DNA of 13,695 bases, taken from assembly GCA_021767325.1 (NCBI GenBank), contig JAASTM010000015.1, positions 1 to 13,695 of the forward strand, written 5' to 3'. A program made the position numbers and the translations under genes. Origin of the DNA: Spirochaetales bacterium. Its GTDB lineage: Bacteria > Spirochaetota > Spirochaetia > DSM-16054 > Sediminispirochaetaceae. Under the pieces are notes generated by a model that did not search any database, had not been told where the DNA came from, and saw nothing but the letters and a program-made list of their open reading frames with translations. Positions 1 through 7,050 of the stretch are shown in pieces (the stretch's first letter is position 1; every line of letters begins with the position of its first letter).

Positions 1-6
1 AATGGG

Positions 7-42
7 ATTATATACTTTAAAATCAGATTAAATAGTTGTCAA
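7..42 (-). promoter_or_regulatory. Putative promoter for a gene beyond the left edge
   Basis: Read on the minus strand, a perfect TTGACA (42 to 37) is followed after 17 bases by TAAAGT (19 to 14). A TATAAT lies a little further on (12 to 7) but would be 24 bases from the -35 box. The site sits just past the EF-G terminator and points left, so it probably drives a minus-strand gene starting outside the window. Bases 1-70 are very A+T rich and contain no coding region. Confidence 0.45.
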
Positions 43-60
43 TAAAAAAGAATTTTCTCT

Positions 61-108
61 AAAATTATAAAAGCCGCCGAAATGGTGTTTTACCTCTTTC
101 GGCGGCTT
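61..108 (-). terminator. Rho-independent terminator of the EF-G gene
   Basis: A perfect 12-bp inverted repeat (71-82 AAGCCGCCGAAA with 97-108 TTTCGGCGGCTT) encloses a 14-base loop. On the minus strand the stem is followed by a T-rich tract (complement of 61-70). It lies about 70 bases downstream of the EF-G stop codon, in the right orientation to end that transcript. Confidence 0.85.
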
Positions 109-122
109 CGATTTAGCAGGGC

Positions 123-158
123 CGCTTCCGGCCTATCCGGCTTATCAGGCCTATCCGG
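123..158. repeat. Short 9-bp tandem repeat between the EF-G stop and its terminator
   Basis: Three adjacent 9-base units, CCTATCCGG (132-140), CTTATCAGG (141-149) and CCTATCCGG (150-158), are preceded by a more diverged fourth unit (123-131). The tract lies in the untranslated 3' end of the EF-G transcript. It looks like replication slippage; no function can be assigned. Confidence 0.6.
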
Positions 159-179
159 TCAACTGGAAGATGCCCCGTT

Positions 180-2216
180 CTACAGCCCGCCCTCTTTTTT
201 GGCAAAGTGGCTGAACTCCATTGCGAAGGTCCCGCGCCCCTGGGTTATGCTGCGCAGAGCAGTAGAATAGCCGAACATCTGAGCCAGCGGAACCGAGGCG
301 CGAACATGCTCCATAGTGGGTTTGCTCTCCAGACTCTCGATAAGCCCGCCGCGTCCGGTGAGATGGCTCATCACATCGCCGATAAACTCCTTGGGCGACA
401 TTACATCAACATGCATCACCGGTTCCAGCAGAATCGGGGCGGCCTCCCGGCAGGCGGCATCGAAGCCGAGCGAACCCGCCGCCTCATATGCAAAGCTGGT
501 GGCAGTCTGTTCATCGTACTCGGCATCCAGAAGGGTCGCCTTTATATCGATTGAAGGATACCCGTACATGATTCCGGAGGAGAATGCGTTCTTCACACCG
601 CGTTCGACTGCATCCCTGAACTCCCGGGGCAATACACTGTCATCGATATTGCACACATACTGGTCGCCCTCACCACGGGTGAGAGGTTCAACCTTCAGGG
701 TGATCTTAGCGTTATTCTCTTTATTGGCCACGATCTTGTGAAACTCTTCGGTGTGAGTGGCCGCTTTCGAAATAGATTCCCGGTAAGTGACCTGCGGATT
801 TCCGATTTTCGCATCCACTTTGAAATCCTTTACGATTCTAGTGACGAGTACATCCAGATGCAGCTCACCCATGCCGGAAATAATCAGCTGCCCGGTCTCT
901 TCGTTCTCTTTCACTACAAAGGTGGGATCCTCCTGCTTGAGCATATCCAGAACCTTCTTCAGCTTGTCCTGATCGGAAAGGGTTTTCGGCTCGATCGCAA
1001 CATGGATAACCGGTTCCGGAAAGTGCATCTTTTCGAGCAGGATCTTCTTGCCCTCCGAGCCGATGGTGTCACCGGTTTGAGCCAGTTTGAAGCCTACTAT
1101 CACCGCAATATCACCGGCAGAAACCTTGTCCAGCGGTTCGTTGCGGTTGGAGTGCATGCGGAGAATACGGTTTATGCGTTCGCGCTTGTTTTTGGTGATA
1201 TTGTAAATTGCCGTCCCTTTTTTGATCTCACCGCGGTACATCCGGATAAAACTCAGCGATCCGGCCTCCCGGTCGGCCTGAATTTTGAAAACGAGGCCCA
1301 GAGGCTGTTCCTTTTCATCGGCCTCTACCACCACGGTTTCTTGAGTTTTTACGTCGATACCGTGAATCGGCGGGGCTTCCCACGGGGAGGGCAGGTAATC
1401 GAGAACCCCGTCCAGCAGCGGCTGCACACCGATGTTTTTGAGCGAAGCTCCGACGAATACCGGAACAATACTGCGGTTGAGTGTCTGCTCACGAACGGCT
1501 GTCTGCAGCATCTCCAACGGAATATCTTTTCCTTCCAGATAGAGCTCGGTAATTTCGTCTGATTGCGCGGAAATAGTGTCGATCAGATGTTCCCGCCACT
1601 CCCGGGCCGAGTCACGCCATTCATCGGTAATGGGATTGCGTTTTACCTCGCTACCGAAGGTGGTCGGTTCGAAGGAGAGTTCCTCCATGGTAAGCAGGTC
1701 GATAATGCCGTGAAAATCACTCTCTTTGCCCATCGGCAGGTAGAGCGGAATGGGAGTGGTGTTGAGTTTTGTCTTGATCTCCTCGACTACCGCATAGAAG
1801 TCCGCTCCCAAGCGGTCCATTTTATTCACATAGGCAATCCGCGGAATCTTGTAGTAATCGGACTGATGCCATACCGTTTCCGACTGCGGTTCCACTCCGC
1901 CGACCGCACAGAAAATACCGATAGCACCGTCAAGAACCCGCAGAGAGCGCTCTACTTCGGCGGTAAAATCCACGTGTCCCGGTGTATCGATAATGTTGAT
2001 CTGGCACTCTTTCCAGAAACAGGTTGTAGCGGCGGAAGTTATAGTGATGCCGCGGTTCTGTTCCTGTTCCATCCAGTCCATCACCGCTTCACCGTCGTCT
2101 ACTTCACCTATCCGGTGGCTTTTGCCGGTATAAAACAGGATTCGCTCGGTAGTAGTAGTTTTACCGGCGTCTATATGTGCCATAATTCCAATATTACGCA
2201 TTAACTTATGTGCCAT
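180..2216 (-). CDS. fusA: Elongation factor G, second spirochaetal type (spdEFG2-like)
   Basis: Translational GTPase of 678 residues. Seen: G1 AHIDAGKTT (13-21), the switch region around the RGITI segment (55-59), G3 DTPGH (77-81), G4 NKMD (131-134) and a G5-like GASLKN (257-262). EF-G domains II-V follow, including [13 protein letters not shown], the [12 protein letters not shown] helix of domain IV and the C-terminal [10 protein letters not shown] of domain V. Spirochaetes carry two paralogues: EF-G1 does translocation and EF-G2 acts with RRF in ribosome recycling. The N-terminal wording ([27 protein letters not shown]) and the length recall Borrelia BB0691-type EF-G2 rather than the EF-G1 type, though this is from memory. 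The start is supported by AAGGGGA a few bases upstream on the minus strand. The gene is monocistronic, with its own promoter and a strong terminator. Identity as an EF-G is certain; the subtype is likely. Confidence 0.95.
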   Translation of the reverse strand: MAHKLMRNIGIMAHIDAGKTTTTERILFYTGKSHRIGEVDDGEAVMDWMEQEQNRGITITSAATTCFWKECQINIIDTPGHVDFTAEVERSLRVLDGAIGIFCAVGGVEPQSETVWHQSDYYKIPRIAYVNKMDRLGADFYAVVEEIKTKLNTTPIPLYLPMGKESDFHGIIDLLTMEELSFEPTTFGSEVKRNPITDEWRDSAREWREHLIDTISAQSDEITELYLEGKDIPLEMLQTAVREQTLNRSIVPVFVGASLKNIGVQPLLDGVLDYLPSPWEAPPIHGIDVKTQETVVVEADEKEQPLGLVFKIQADREAGSLSFIRMYRGEIKKGTAIYNITKNKRERINRILRMHSNRNEPLDKVSAGDIAVIVGFKLAQTGDTIGSEGKKILLEKMHFPEPVIHVAIEPKTLSDQDKLKKVLDMLKQEDPTFVVKENEETGQLIISGMGELHLDVLVTRIVKDFKVDAKIGNPQVTYRESISKAATHTEEFHKIVANKENNAKITLKVEPLTRGEGDQYVCNIDDSVLPREFRDAVERGVKNAFSSGIMYGYPSIDIKATLLDAEYDEQTATSFAYEAAGSLGFDAACREAAPILLEPVMHVDVMSPKEFIGDVMSHLTGRGGLIESLESKPTMEHVRASVPLAQMFGYSTALRSITQGRGTFAMEFSHFAKKEGGL

Positions 2217-2267
2217 TCGGTGTCCCCTTGCTATTTACATCCATTGCTTAATCTTAGAGTTGTTCTG

Positions 2268-2296
2268 ATTATATAAAAAAATGCGGGAAGTGAAAA
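2268..2296 (-). promoter_or_regulatory. Putative EF-G promoter
   Basis: On the minus strand TTTTCA (2296 to 2291), a 17-base spacer and a perfect TATAAT (2273 to 2268). Transcription would start near 2261 and give a leader of about 45 bases that carries the AAGGGGA ribosome-binding site of EF-G. The -35 box matches consensus at only four of six positions. Confidence 0.6.
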
Positions 2297-2370
2297 CCTT
2301 ATTTTCCCGATGCTGACGCTGCGGATGATGTACTAATACCACCGGTTACAGGTTCCGGATTTCGGAGTTT

Positions 2371-2396
2371 ATCAAAAGCATATATCAAAAGCATAT
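2371..2396. repeat. Perfect 13-bp tandem duplication upstream of tRNA-Val
   Basis: ATCAAAAGCATAT occurs twice in direct succession (2371-2383 and 2384-2396). It lies about 18 bases upstream of the tRNA promoter -35 box, within the 241-base region between the EF-G and tRNA genes. The rest of that region (about 2297-2370 and 2397-2413) shows no gene. Confidence 0.75.
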
Positions 2397-2413
2397 TTTT
2401 TTGAGAGGCTGTA

Positions 2414-2442
2414 TTGACACTTTTCAACCTATTTGGTAGATT
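2414..2442 (+). promoter_or_regulatory. Promoter of tRNA-Val
   Basis: A perfect TTGACA (2414-2419), a 17-base spacer and TAGATT (2437-2442). The predicted start is about 8-9 bases before the mature tRNA 5' end, giving a very short precursor leader. Confidence 0.7.
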
Positions 2443-2457
2443 CAGCTCATCACTCAG

Positions 2458-2530
2458 GGGTGGTTAGCTCAGCTGGGAGAGCGCCTGCCTTACAAGCAGG
2501 ATGTCACTGGTTCAAGTCCAGTACCGCCCA
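2458..2530 (+). tRNA. trnV-UAC: tRNA-Val (anticodon UAC)
   Basis: A full cloverleaf folds by eye. The acceptor stem is 2458-2464 with 2523-2529, with one G-U pair. The D arm is 2467-2482. The anticodon stem CCTGC/GCAGG (2484-2488, 2496-2500) carries loop CTTACAA with anticodon TAC at 2491-2493. The variable loop is 2501-2505, and the T arm ACTGG/CCAGT carries loop TTCAAGT (2506-2522). The discriminator is A2530. CCA is not encoded, so it must be added after transcription. The gene stands alone between its own promoter and terminator. Confidence 0.97.
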
Positions 2531-2564
2531 TTCTTAATTGCCTATTGCATAACAATTTAGAAAT

Positions 2565-2593
2565 AAGCAGCCTGAACCGGGCTGCTTTTTTTT
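2565..2593 (+). terminator. Rho-independent terminator of tRNA-Val
   Basis: The inverted repeat AAGCAGCC (2565-2572) and GGCTGCTT (2580-2587) is followed by an uninterrupted T run up to 2593. It lies 35 bases downstream of the tRNA 3' end. Confidence 0.85.
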
Positions 2594-2628
2594 GCCCGAA
2601 TGATACCATGGCCCCGAAACAGCTTACT

Positions 2629-2737
2629 CGATATCGGCGACCACCTGCTCCGGAGAGGTTTCCGAATTTTCGTTTACGCGTATCTGAAGCCATGTATCAC
2701 CTCGGTTGGTAGTTTGTGAAATAATATGCCGAGATCA
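2629..2737 (-). pseudogene. Possible remnant of a gene 3' end (start-less reading frame)
   Basis: On the minus strand one frame stays open for 35 codons, from just after a TGA to a TAA at 2631-2629, without an ATG or GTG start. Its last part reads like a real C-terminus (RGDTWLQIRVNEN, then TSPEQVVADIE). The ending resembles the final helix of small P-loop kinases such as shikimate or cytidylate kinases; this is a weak impression only. An overlapping ATG frame starting at 2693 runs antisense through the terminator and the tRNA and is probably spurious. The stretch 2594-2754 otherwise contains no gene. Confidence 0.2.
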
Positions 2738-2754
2738 TTGCCCGTGCAATACCG

Positions 2755-2802
2755 TTTTTTACGCTTTTTTGATTTGAAAGCCGGCCGTATCTTCATTAAA
2801 TT
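2755..2802 (+). promoter_or_regulatory. Promoter of the lipid kinase gene with UP-element-like T tracts
   Basis: TTGAAA (2774-2779), a 17-base spacer and TAAATT (2797-2802). Immediately upstream are two T6 runs (2755-2760 and 2765-2770) spaced one helical turn apart, about 39-54 bases before the predicted start, which is where an UP element would lie. The predicted transcription start falls at or within a base or two of the GTG start codon at 2809, so the mRNA may be leaderless. Confidence 0.55.
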
Positions 2803-2808
2803 CAGAAC

Positions 2809-3900
2809 GTGGAGCAGAAACAAAGTGAATATCTGCAGAATTTTACCTTTCTCATCAATCCGACCAGGCATCCTTCTTCTGTAAAGATACTGAAGAAGAT
2901 ACTGAAGCAGCGACGTGCCGCTAAGGTTATAGAAACCCAGAGCCGGGAGGAGCTAGTAGAAGAGGTTGTTCGATTCTGCAGGGGCTCCGGTGATGGAAAT
3001 CTCGTTATCTGGGGCGGTGACGGAACGGTGCACAATGCCATCAACGCAATGATGGTGCATCCGCCGAAGAATAAGGCCCTCGGTTTTCTGCGGGGGGGCA
3101 CCGGCAATGGTATCCAGGATTCCTACGAAATACCATGGCGCATCGGCAAGCAGATCGAAACCTACATTGAGAGCGCGGAACAAAACTACTATGAAGCGGT
3201 AGATCTGTTGAAAATAAAAACCGAGAACGAAACCCTGTTTGGCCAGCTGCTCGGAATCGGTGTTGACGCGGATGTGCTACAGGTCCGTAGAGAAAAGTTC
3301 ACATCTTCCAACAAGATGGTCATTCCAGGAATTCAATACTACGTTTCGGCCGGTTTGAAGGTGCTAAAGAGTTTCGATTTCAGAATGGTTCCGGAAAGCC
3401 GGGTAACCTTCAGAAACGGGAAATATGCCATCAAAGGGGGGAAGATCAACGCTGAGTTTCCCTTTAAATTTTTAGCCAGGCCTACTAAATCGGCACTCAT
3501 AGAGATCGGTACCCGGCCGTATTACGGCAAACGCTTCAAAATCTGCCCGGATGTGGTCTGCAACGATGGAAAGATGGATGCCTACCTTTTCCAGTTTACC
3601 AACCACTTTACCGTTCTGCGGAGCCTGTTTTCGGTGTGGAACGGCTGGCACGATCGGATCAACAATCATCTGGTCAAGGCCGGGTATCCACTGATCGAAC
3701 GCTACGAAGTGGAATCTACGGTGATAGAAAGGAACGAGCCTTTTTACTTTCATGTAGACGGTGAGTTATACCATACCGGTAATGCGGCCAGAGTAGAGGT
3801 CTCGATTCTGCCGCGAGCAATAAATTTTCTGGTACCGGAAAAATTTTACCGTAAATTCCACCCATTCTTTATCGATACGATTCACGATTTGGAGAAATAA
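2809..3900 (+). CDS. Diacylglycerol/sphingosine-kinase family lipid kinase
   Basis: A 363-residue protein of the DAGK catalytic family (NAD-kinase/diacylglycerol-kinase fold), which phosphorylates a lipid hydroxyl such as that of diacylglycerol with ATP at the membrane. Seen: an N-terminal FLINPTRHPS strand-loop (14-23), the nucleotide-binding WGGDGTVHN (68-76), GGTGNGI (96-102) in place of the commoner GGTxNDF, LGIGVDADV near 149-157, and FHVDGE near 323-328 typical of the C-terminal lobe. No signal peptide or membrane span is present, so it is probably a soluble or peripheral enzyme. The GTG at 2809 is the only ordinary start after an in-frame stop at 2797, and it has no Shine-Dalgarno site. 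The 3' end overlaps the convergent AI-2E-family gene by 19 bases. The lipid substrate cannot be told from sequence; a polyprenol or glycolipid precursor is also possible. Confidence 0.85.
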   Translation: MEQKQSEYLQNFTFLINPTRHPSSVKILKKILKQRRAAKVIETQSREELVEEVVRFCRGSGDGNLVIWGGDGTVHNAINAMMVHPPKNKALGFLRGGTGNGIQDSYEIPWRIGKQIETYIESAEQNYYEAVDLLKIKTENETLFGQLLGIGVDADVLQVRREKFTSSNKMVIPGIQYYVSAGLKVLKSFDFRMVPESRVTFRNGKYAIKGGKINAEFPFKFLARPTKSALIEIGTRPYYGKRFKICPDVVCNDGKMDAYLFQFTNHFTVLRSLFSVWNGWHDRINNHLVKAGYPLIERYEVESTVIERNEPFYFHVDGELYHTGNAARVEVSILPRAINFLVPEKFYRKFHPFFIDTIHDLEK

Positions 3901-4949
3901 TCCTGGACATACCAGACCCAGTACTTTTTGAAGAACACCACCAGCGGAATTGCAATGAGAATACCCACCAAACCGAAAATGGCACCGCTGATCAAGATGG
4001 CCAGAATAATCACGAACCAGTTCAACTTCATTCGGGTGCCCTGAATCCGCGGACTCAGAAACCAGCCTTCGATTTGATTGGCCGCTACAAGCACGATGGT
4101 AACCTTGATTATCCCTATCAGCCCCTCATGTCCCAGACCGAGCACCAGGGCCGGTACGGCGGCTACGATTACCCCGAGATAGGGAATAAAGTTGGTGATA
4201 CCGCTGATAAACCCCAGAAAAATCGAATATGGTACCCCGGCGATCGCCAGGCCGGTGCCGACTATAACCCCCACGACCAGGGCAATTATAATTTGCCCGG
4301 CAATGAAATGGCGGATATCTCCATAGACTTCGGCGACAAAGCTGATAGCCTTAGAGCTGCCGGATCGCGGAAAGAAGCGCCACATATTTTCTTTGAACAC
4401 CGGCACGACATATGTGAAATACCCGGCGGTAATGACAAAGACAACCAGTCCGGTCGTGAAATCGGGAAGGCGCTGGAAGAGCACGTTTACAATATCAACC
4501 CCGGCCTGGGCAGTGCGTTCGACGAGTTTGCCGGTGGCCCCCTGAATGGCCTTCGTTATTTCGATGCCCAAGCGGTTATCGGAGAGAAAGGCCGGTATCT
4601 GGAAAGTCTGCACCGATTCGCGCAGGACAGGGAATAGGCGTTTTCCCTCTTCGAGTACAATCGGCACGACTCGACTGATGCCGAAAATCAGCAGTGAAAA
4701 AGTAATAAATGCCGATAGTGCTACGGAGACACGGTATGAGAAAAACCTGAATTTGAACAGCTGCCGGGCCGGAACCTCGATTATCAAGGAAAGGTACCAG
4801 CCGAAGGTAAGGGCTCCGATAATATTCGGGGTTAGGCCGTAAAACAGACAATACACGAGAAAATACCCCAGGATAAACAGTGCTGCCATATCCTTACGGC
4901 GTCCGGGACGAGAAGACTGATTTTTTGTCAAGTATCTGTCGGTGTACAT
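3882..4949 (-). CDS. AI-2E family (PerM/YdiK/TqsA-like) membrane transporter
   Basis: A 355-residue polytopic inner-membrane protein of the AI-2E transporter superfamily. Members export autoinducer-2, or act as ion antiporters or unknown permeases, so the name does not establish the substrate. Seen: hydrophobic segments near residues 21-60, 74-95 and 160-180, then a dense C-terminal set from about 215 to 345. The family signatures FIPYLGV and QIEGWFLSPRIQG are present, followed by a span ending GILIAIPLVVFFKKY. A soluble, amphipathic stretch lies between about 98 and 158, as is usual in the family. The ATG at 4949 has no ribosome-binding site; a second ATG 20 codons in (before AALFILGYFL) is the alternative start. 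The promoter lies just upstream, divergent from yggS. The 3' end overlaps the lipid kinase gene tail-to-tail. Confidence 0.88.
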   Translation of the reverse strand: MYTDRYLTKNQSSRPGRRKDMAALFILGYFLVYCLFYGLTPNIIGALTFGWYLSLIIEVPARQLFKFRFFSYRVSVALSAFITFSLLIFGISRVVPIVLEEGKRLFPVLRESVQTFQIPAFLSDNRLGIEITKAIQGATGKLVERTAQAGVDIVNVLFQRLPDFTTGLVVFVITAGYFTYVVPVFKENMWRFFPRSGSSKAISFVAEVYGDIRHFIAGQIIIALVVGVIVGTGLAIAGVPYSIFLGFISGITNFIPYLGVIVAAVPALVLGLGHEGLIGIIKVTIVLVAANQIEGWFLSPRIQGTRMKLNWFVIILAILISGAIFGLVGILIAIPLVVFFKKYWVWYVQDYFSKS

Positions 4950-4960
4950 ATGTGAGTCAC

Positions 4961-4989
4961 ACTTTAATACAAGCCCGCCGGGTTTGCAA
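4961..4989 (-). promoter_or_regulatory. Putative promoter of the AI-2E family gene
   Basis: On the minus strand TTGCAA (4989 to 4984), a 17-base spacer and TAAAGT (4966 to 4961). Only 11 bases separate the -10 box from the ATG at 4949, so a leader of about 5 bases is predicted, too short for a Shine-Dalgarno site. Its -35 box is 4 bases from the -35 box of the yggS promoter on the other strand. Confidence 0.4.
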
Positions 4990-4993
4990 TCTC

Positions 4994-5022
4994 TTTACAG
5001 CCGTATGGCTTGTCGATATGAT
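4994..5022 (+). promoter_or_regulatory. Promoter of the yggS operon
   Basis: TTTACA (4994-4999), a 17-base spacer and TATGAT (5017-5022), each one mismatch from consensus. The -10 box ends 7 bases before the ATG at 5030, so the predicted transcript starts at or next to the A of the start codon. This also argues against the earlier in-frame ATG at 5018, which lies inside the -10 box. Confidence 0.65.
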
Positions 5023-5029
5023 ATTACCT

Positions 5030-5716
5030 ATGGATGAGATTGAAAAAATATTAAAAGAAATTTATCAGAGAATAGATTCCGCTGCCGCAAGATCTTCCAG
5101 ATCGGGTGATCAGATCAAACTCATGGCCGTGACGAAGACCAAAGGCCGGGAGCAGGTGGAGGCAGCTTATAAGGCGGGGGTGCGGCTCTTCGGAGAAAAC
5201 CGTGTTCAGGAAGCATATGAGAAGTATGAAAATTTTTATCCGGATGCCGAACTCCATCTCATCGGGCATCTGCAAAGTAACAAAGCCAAGCAGGCTGCCG
5301 AACTGGTAACCTGTGTACAGTCTATCGACAAAGTAAAAACGGCCCGCGAGTTAGAGAAACGATGCGCAGCCTTGGATAAGCAGATGGACATTTTTATCGA
5401 GTTCAATACCTCCGGCGAAGAATCGAAAAGCGGTTATCTTTCTAAAGACAGGATGTGGGAGGAAATCGAACAGATAGCCGATTTTCCCCATCTGACAGTA
5501 AAAGGCCTGATGACAATTGGTCCGTTTACTTCGAATACGGACGAAATTCGAAGAGCCTTCGCCCGGTTGCGCAGCCTGTACGATGAAACCGCACACAGGT
5601 TTCCCGAACTGCCGATACAGGAGCTTTCAATGGGAATGACCTCGGATTATGAGATCGCGGTTGAAGAGGGCTCTACAATGGTGCGAATCGGGACGGCTCT
5701 GTTCGGCAGCCGTTGA
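5030..5716 (+). CDS. yggS: Pyridoxal-phosphate homeostasis protein (YggS/PLPBP family)
   Basis: A 228-residue single-domain protein with the alanine-racemase N-terminal barrel fold. It binds PLP and buffers free PLP and amino-acid pools but has no known catalytic activity. Seen: AVTK with the PLP-binding Lys36, FGENRVQEAYEKY, LHLIGHLQSNKAK, and the C-terminal signature LSMGMTSDYEIAVEEGSTMVRIGTALFG, which holds the phosphate-binding residues. Length and motif order are standard. The reading frame stays open upstream to 4880, but family alignment (MDEIEKILKEI) and the -10 box put the start at ATG 5030. There is no Shine-Dalgarno site. It is the first gene of an operon with a small envelope protein and a pseudouridine synthase. 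Confidence 0.95.
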   Translation: MDEIEKILKEIYQRIDSAAARSSRSGDQIKLMAVTKTKGREQVEAAYKAGVRLFGENRVQEAYEKYENFYPDAELHLIGHLQSNKAKQAAELVTCVQSIDKVKTARELEKRCAALDKQMDIFIEFNTSGEESKSGYLSKDRMWEEIEQIADFPHLTVKGLMTIGPFTSNTDEIRRAFARLRSLYDETAHRFPELPIQELSMGMTSDYEIAVEEGSTMVRIGTALFGSR

Positions 5717-5730
5717 GGGCGGGTTCAAGA

Positions 5731-6114
5731 GTGAAGATTCGGCGCGTTATCCTGCTGTTTACACTTATTGCTCTACTGGGCGCAACGCCTGCATATGTAT
5801 GGGCACAAGAAGACGCGTATGAACCGTATCGACCGGAGGAGTTCCCCGAATGGGCTCACAGCCTTAGGCGTTTCGAAACTATATTCTTCGGATCGCTGCC
5901 GATCGCATTTCTGTTCAGTTCACTGGGTTTCGACCTGTATGCCTACTCGGCGAATAACTTTAGACAGGAATACCTGCCGCTTTTCTTCGGCAATTCCCCC
6001 GAAAAGGAGCAGTTTACGCAGGACACGATGGTGCAGAGAATCGGAATTAGTATTTCACTCTCCCTGGTAATCGCAATTGCAGATTTGATTATTGATAAAC
6101 GGACACATGAATAA
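5731..6114 (+). CDS. Small envelope protein of unknown function
   Basis: About 127 residues from the GTG at 5731; a TTG at 5713, overlapping the yggS stop, is the alternative start. I do not recognise the family. Seen: a classical signal peptide (VKIRR, then a hydrophobic core of about 15 residues and a likely cleavage after the VWA near residue 25). A short acidic, proline-containing segment (QEDAYEPYRPEEFPEW) follows, then a hydrophobic stretch near residues 49-68, a polar linker, and a second hydrophobic stretch near 104-122 before the basic tail DKRTHE. It is therefore exported or an inner-membrane protein with two further spans. A GAGGG just after the yggS stop may serve as ribosome-binding site. 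It overlaps the downstream gene by 8 bases, so it belongs to the yggS operon. Confidence 0.75.
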   Translation: MKIRRVILLFTLIALLGATPAYVWAQEDAYEPYRPEEFPEWAHSLRRFETIFFGSLPIAFLFSSLGFDLYAYSANNFRQEYLPLFFGNSPEKEQFTQDTMVQRIGISISLSLVIAIADLIIDKRTHE

Positions 6115-7024
6115 AATTAGAACACACGCAACCGTAGAGGAGCCGGAAGCGGCCGGCATTCGCGCCGACCGGTATGTTTCGGATTTCATGGAACTATTGC
6201 CCCGCAGCCAGATAAAAAACAGAGAGGTCGAGATTGCAATCAATGGCCGCAAAGCCAAGCTCAGCAAGGCAGTAGAAATCGGCGACGAGCTGACCGTAGA
6301 CTATCTGCCCCGAGAAGAGACTGAAGTAGAGGCGGAGAATATTCCGCTCGATGTTGTGTATGAAAATAACCGCTGTATTGTGCTCAACAAGCCGCAGGGA
6401 ATGGTCGTTCATCCCGGCGCCGGAAATTTCAACGGCACCCTCGTACATGCCCTGCTGGCGCACATTCCGGAGTTACGAAACAACTTTCCGGATGAACCGA
6501 TGCGCCCGGGTATAGTCCACCGGCTCGACAAAGATACCTCCGGAATCATTGTCGCGGCGAAGGACCCCGCGGCTCTACAGTTTCTCTCGCGGCAGTTCGC
6601 AAAAAAAACTATTGCAAAGCAGTATCTCGCCATAGTGAAGGGAGTGATTCAGAAACCGCACGGGTACGTTGATCATCCGATTGCCAGAGATATCCATAAT
6701 CGTAAAAAATTTACCTGGCAGCGCAGTGACGGGAAGGAGGCGCATACTGAGTACCGAGTGCTCAGACGCTTTGAACACGCAAGCTTCGTCAGTTTGATGC
6801 CCGCTACCGGCCGCACTCATCAATTAAGGGTTCACATGAGCTCTCTAGGGCATCCCGTAGCTGGTGATCCGATTTACGGAAGGAGCGGGGGCAGTTTCAA
6901 AAACTTTTCATTGATGCTGCATGCATATAAACTCACTCTACGCTTACCCGGTGAAACCGAAGCGAGGGTTTTCCGTGCGCATCTCCCCGAACACTTCAAA
7001 TGCGCATTACATTCTCTTAAATGA
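6107..7024 (+). CDS. rluD: RluA/RluD-family 23S rRNA pseudouridine synthase
   Basis: A 305-residue pseudouridine synthase that isomerises specific uridines in large-subunit rRNA. Seen: an N-terminal S4-like RNA-binding domain (about residues 17-66, with RADRYVSDFM and AINGRKAKLSKAVEIGDEL), then the catalytic domain with LNKPQGMVVHPG (93-104). The diagnostic HRLDKDTSG (138-146) supplies the catalytic Asp141. Also present are KQYLAIVKG, MPATGRTHQLRVHM and GHPVAGDPIYG. Presence of the S4 domain favours RluD (or RluC) over RluA, but the exact target uridines cannot be read from sequence. ATG 6107 overlaps the end of the previous gene by 8 bases; a TTG 15 bases upstream is less likely. It ends 26 bases from a convergent gene with no visible terminator between them. 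Confidence 0.93.
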   Translation: MNKIRTHATVEEPEAAGIRADRYVSDFMELLPRSQIKNREVEIAINGRKAKLSKAVEIGDELTVDYLPREETEVEAENIPLDVVYENNRCIVLNKPQGMVVHPGAGNFNGTLVHALLAHIPELRNNFPDEPMRPGIVHRLDKDTSGIIVAAKDPAALQFLSRQFAKKTIAKQYLAIVKGVIQKPHGYVDHPIARDIHNRKKFTWQRSDGKEAHTEYRVLRRFEHASFVSLMPATGRTHQLRVHMSSLGHPVAGDPIYGRSGGSFKNFSLMLHAYKLTLRLPGETEARVFRAHLPEHFKCALHSLK

Positions 7025-7050
7025 TTCCCACAAATGATATGCACGAAGGG

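Noticed and set aside
123..158. 9-bp tandem repeats considered as a REP/CRISPR-type element
   Set aside because: There are only about four short units, without spacers or a stable palindrome; simple slippage is a sufficient explanation.
738..1562. Plus-strand open frame of 274 codons opposite EF-G
   Set aside because: It lies wholly antisense to a full-length, motif-complete EF-G; the composition is that of a complementary-strand shadow.
2490..2693. Minus-strand ATG frame of 67 codons starting just before the possible gene remnant and ending in GLEPVTSCL
   Set aside because: It runs antisense through the tRNA terminator and the tRNA itself; this ending is a well-known false translation of tRNA genes. 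The GAGGTGA before its ATG is too close to be convincing.
2744..2760. Small hairpin ATTGC-CCGT-GCAAT followed after ACCG by a T run, considered as a terminator
   Set aside because: The stem is only 5 bp with a four-base gap before the T run, and the T runs fit better as upstream elements of the lipid kinase promoter. tRNA-Val already has a strong terminator.
4880..5029. N-terminal extension of yggS of 50 residues
   Set aside because: It overlaps the divergent gene's 5' end and both promoters, has no family similarity, and is unnecessary because the canonical N-terminus begins at 5030.
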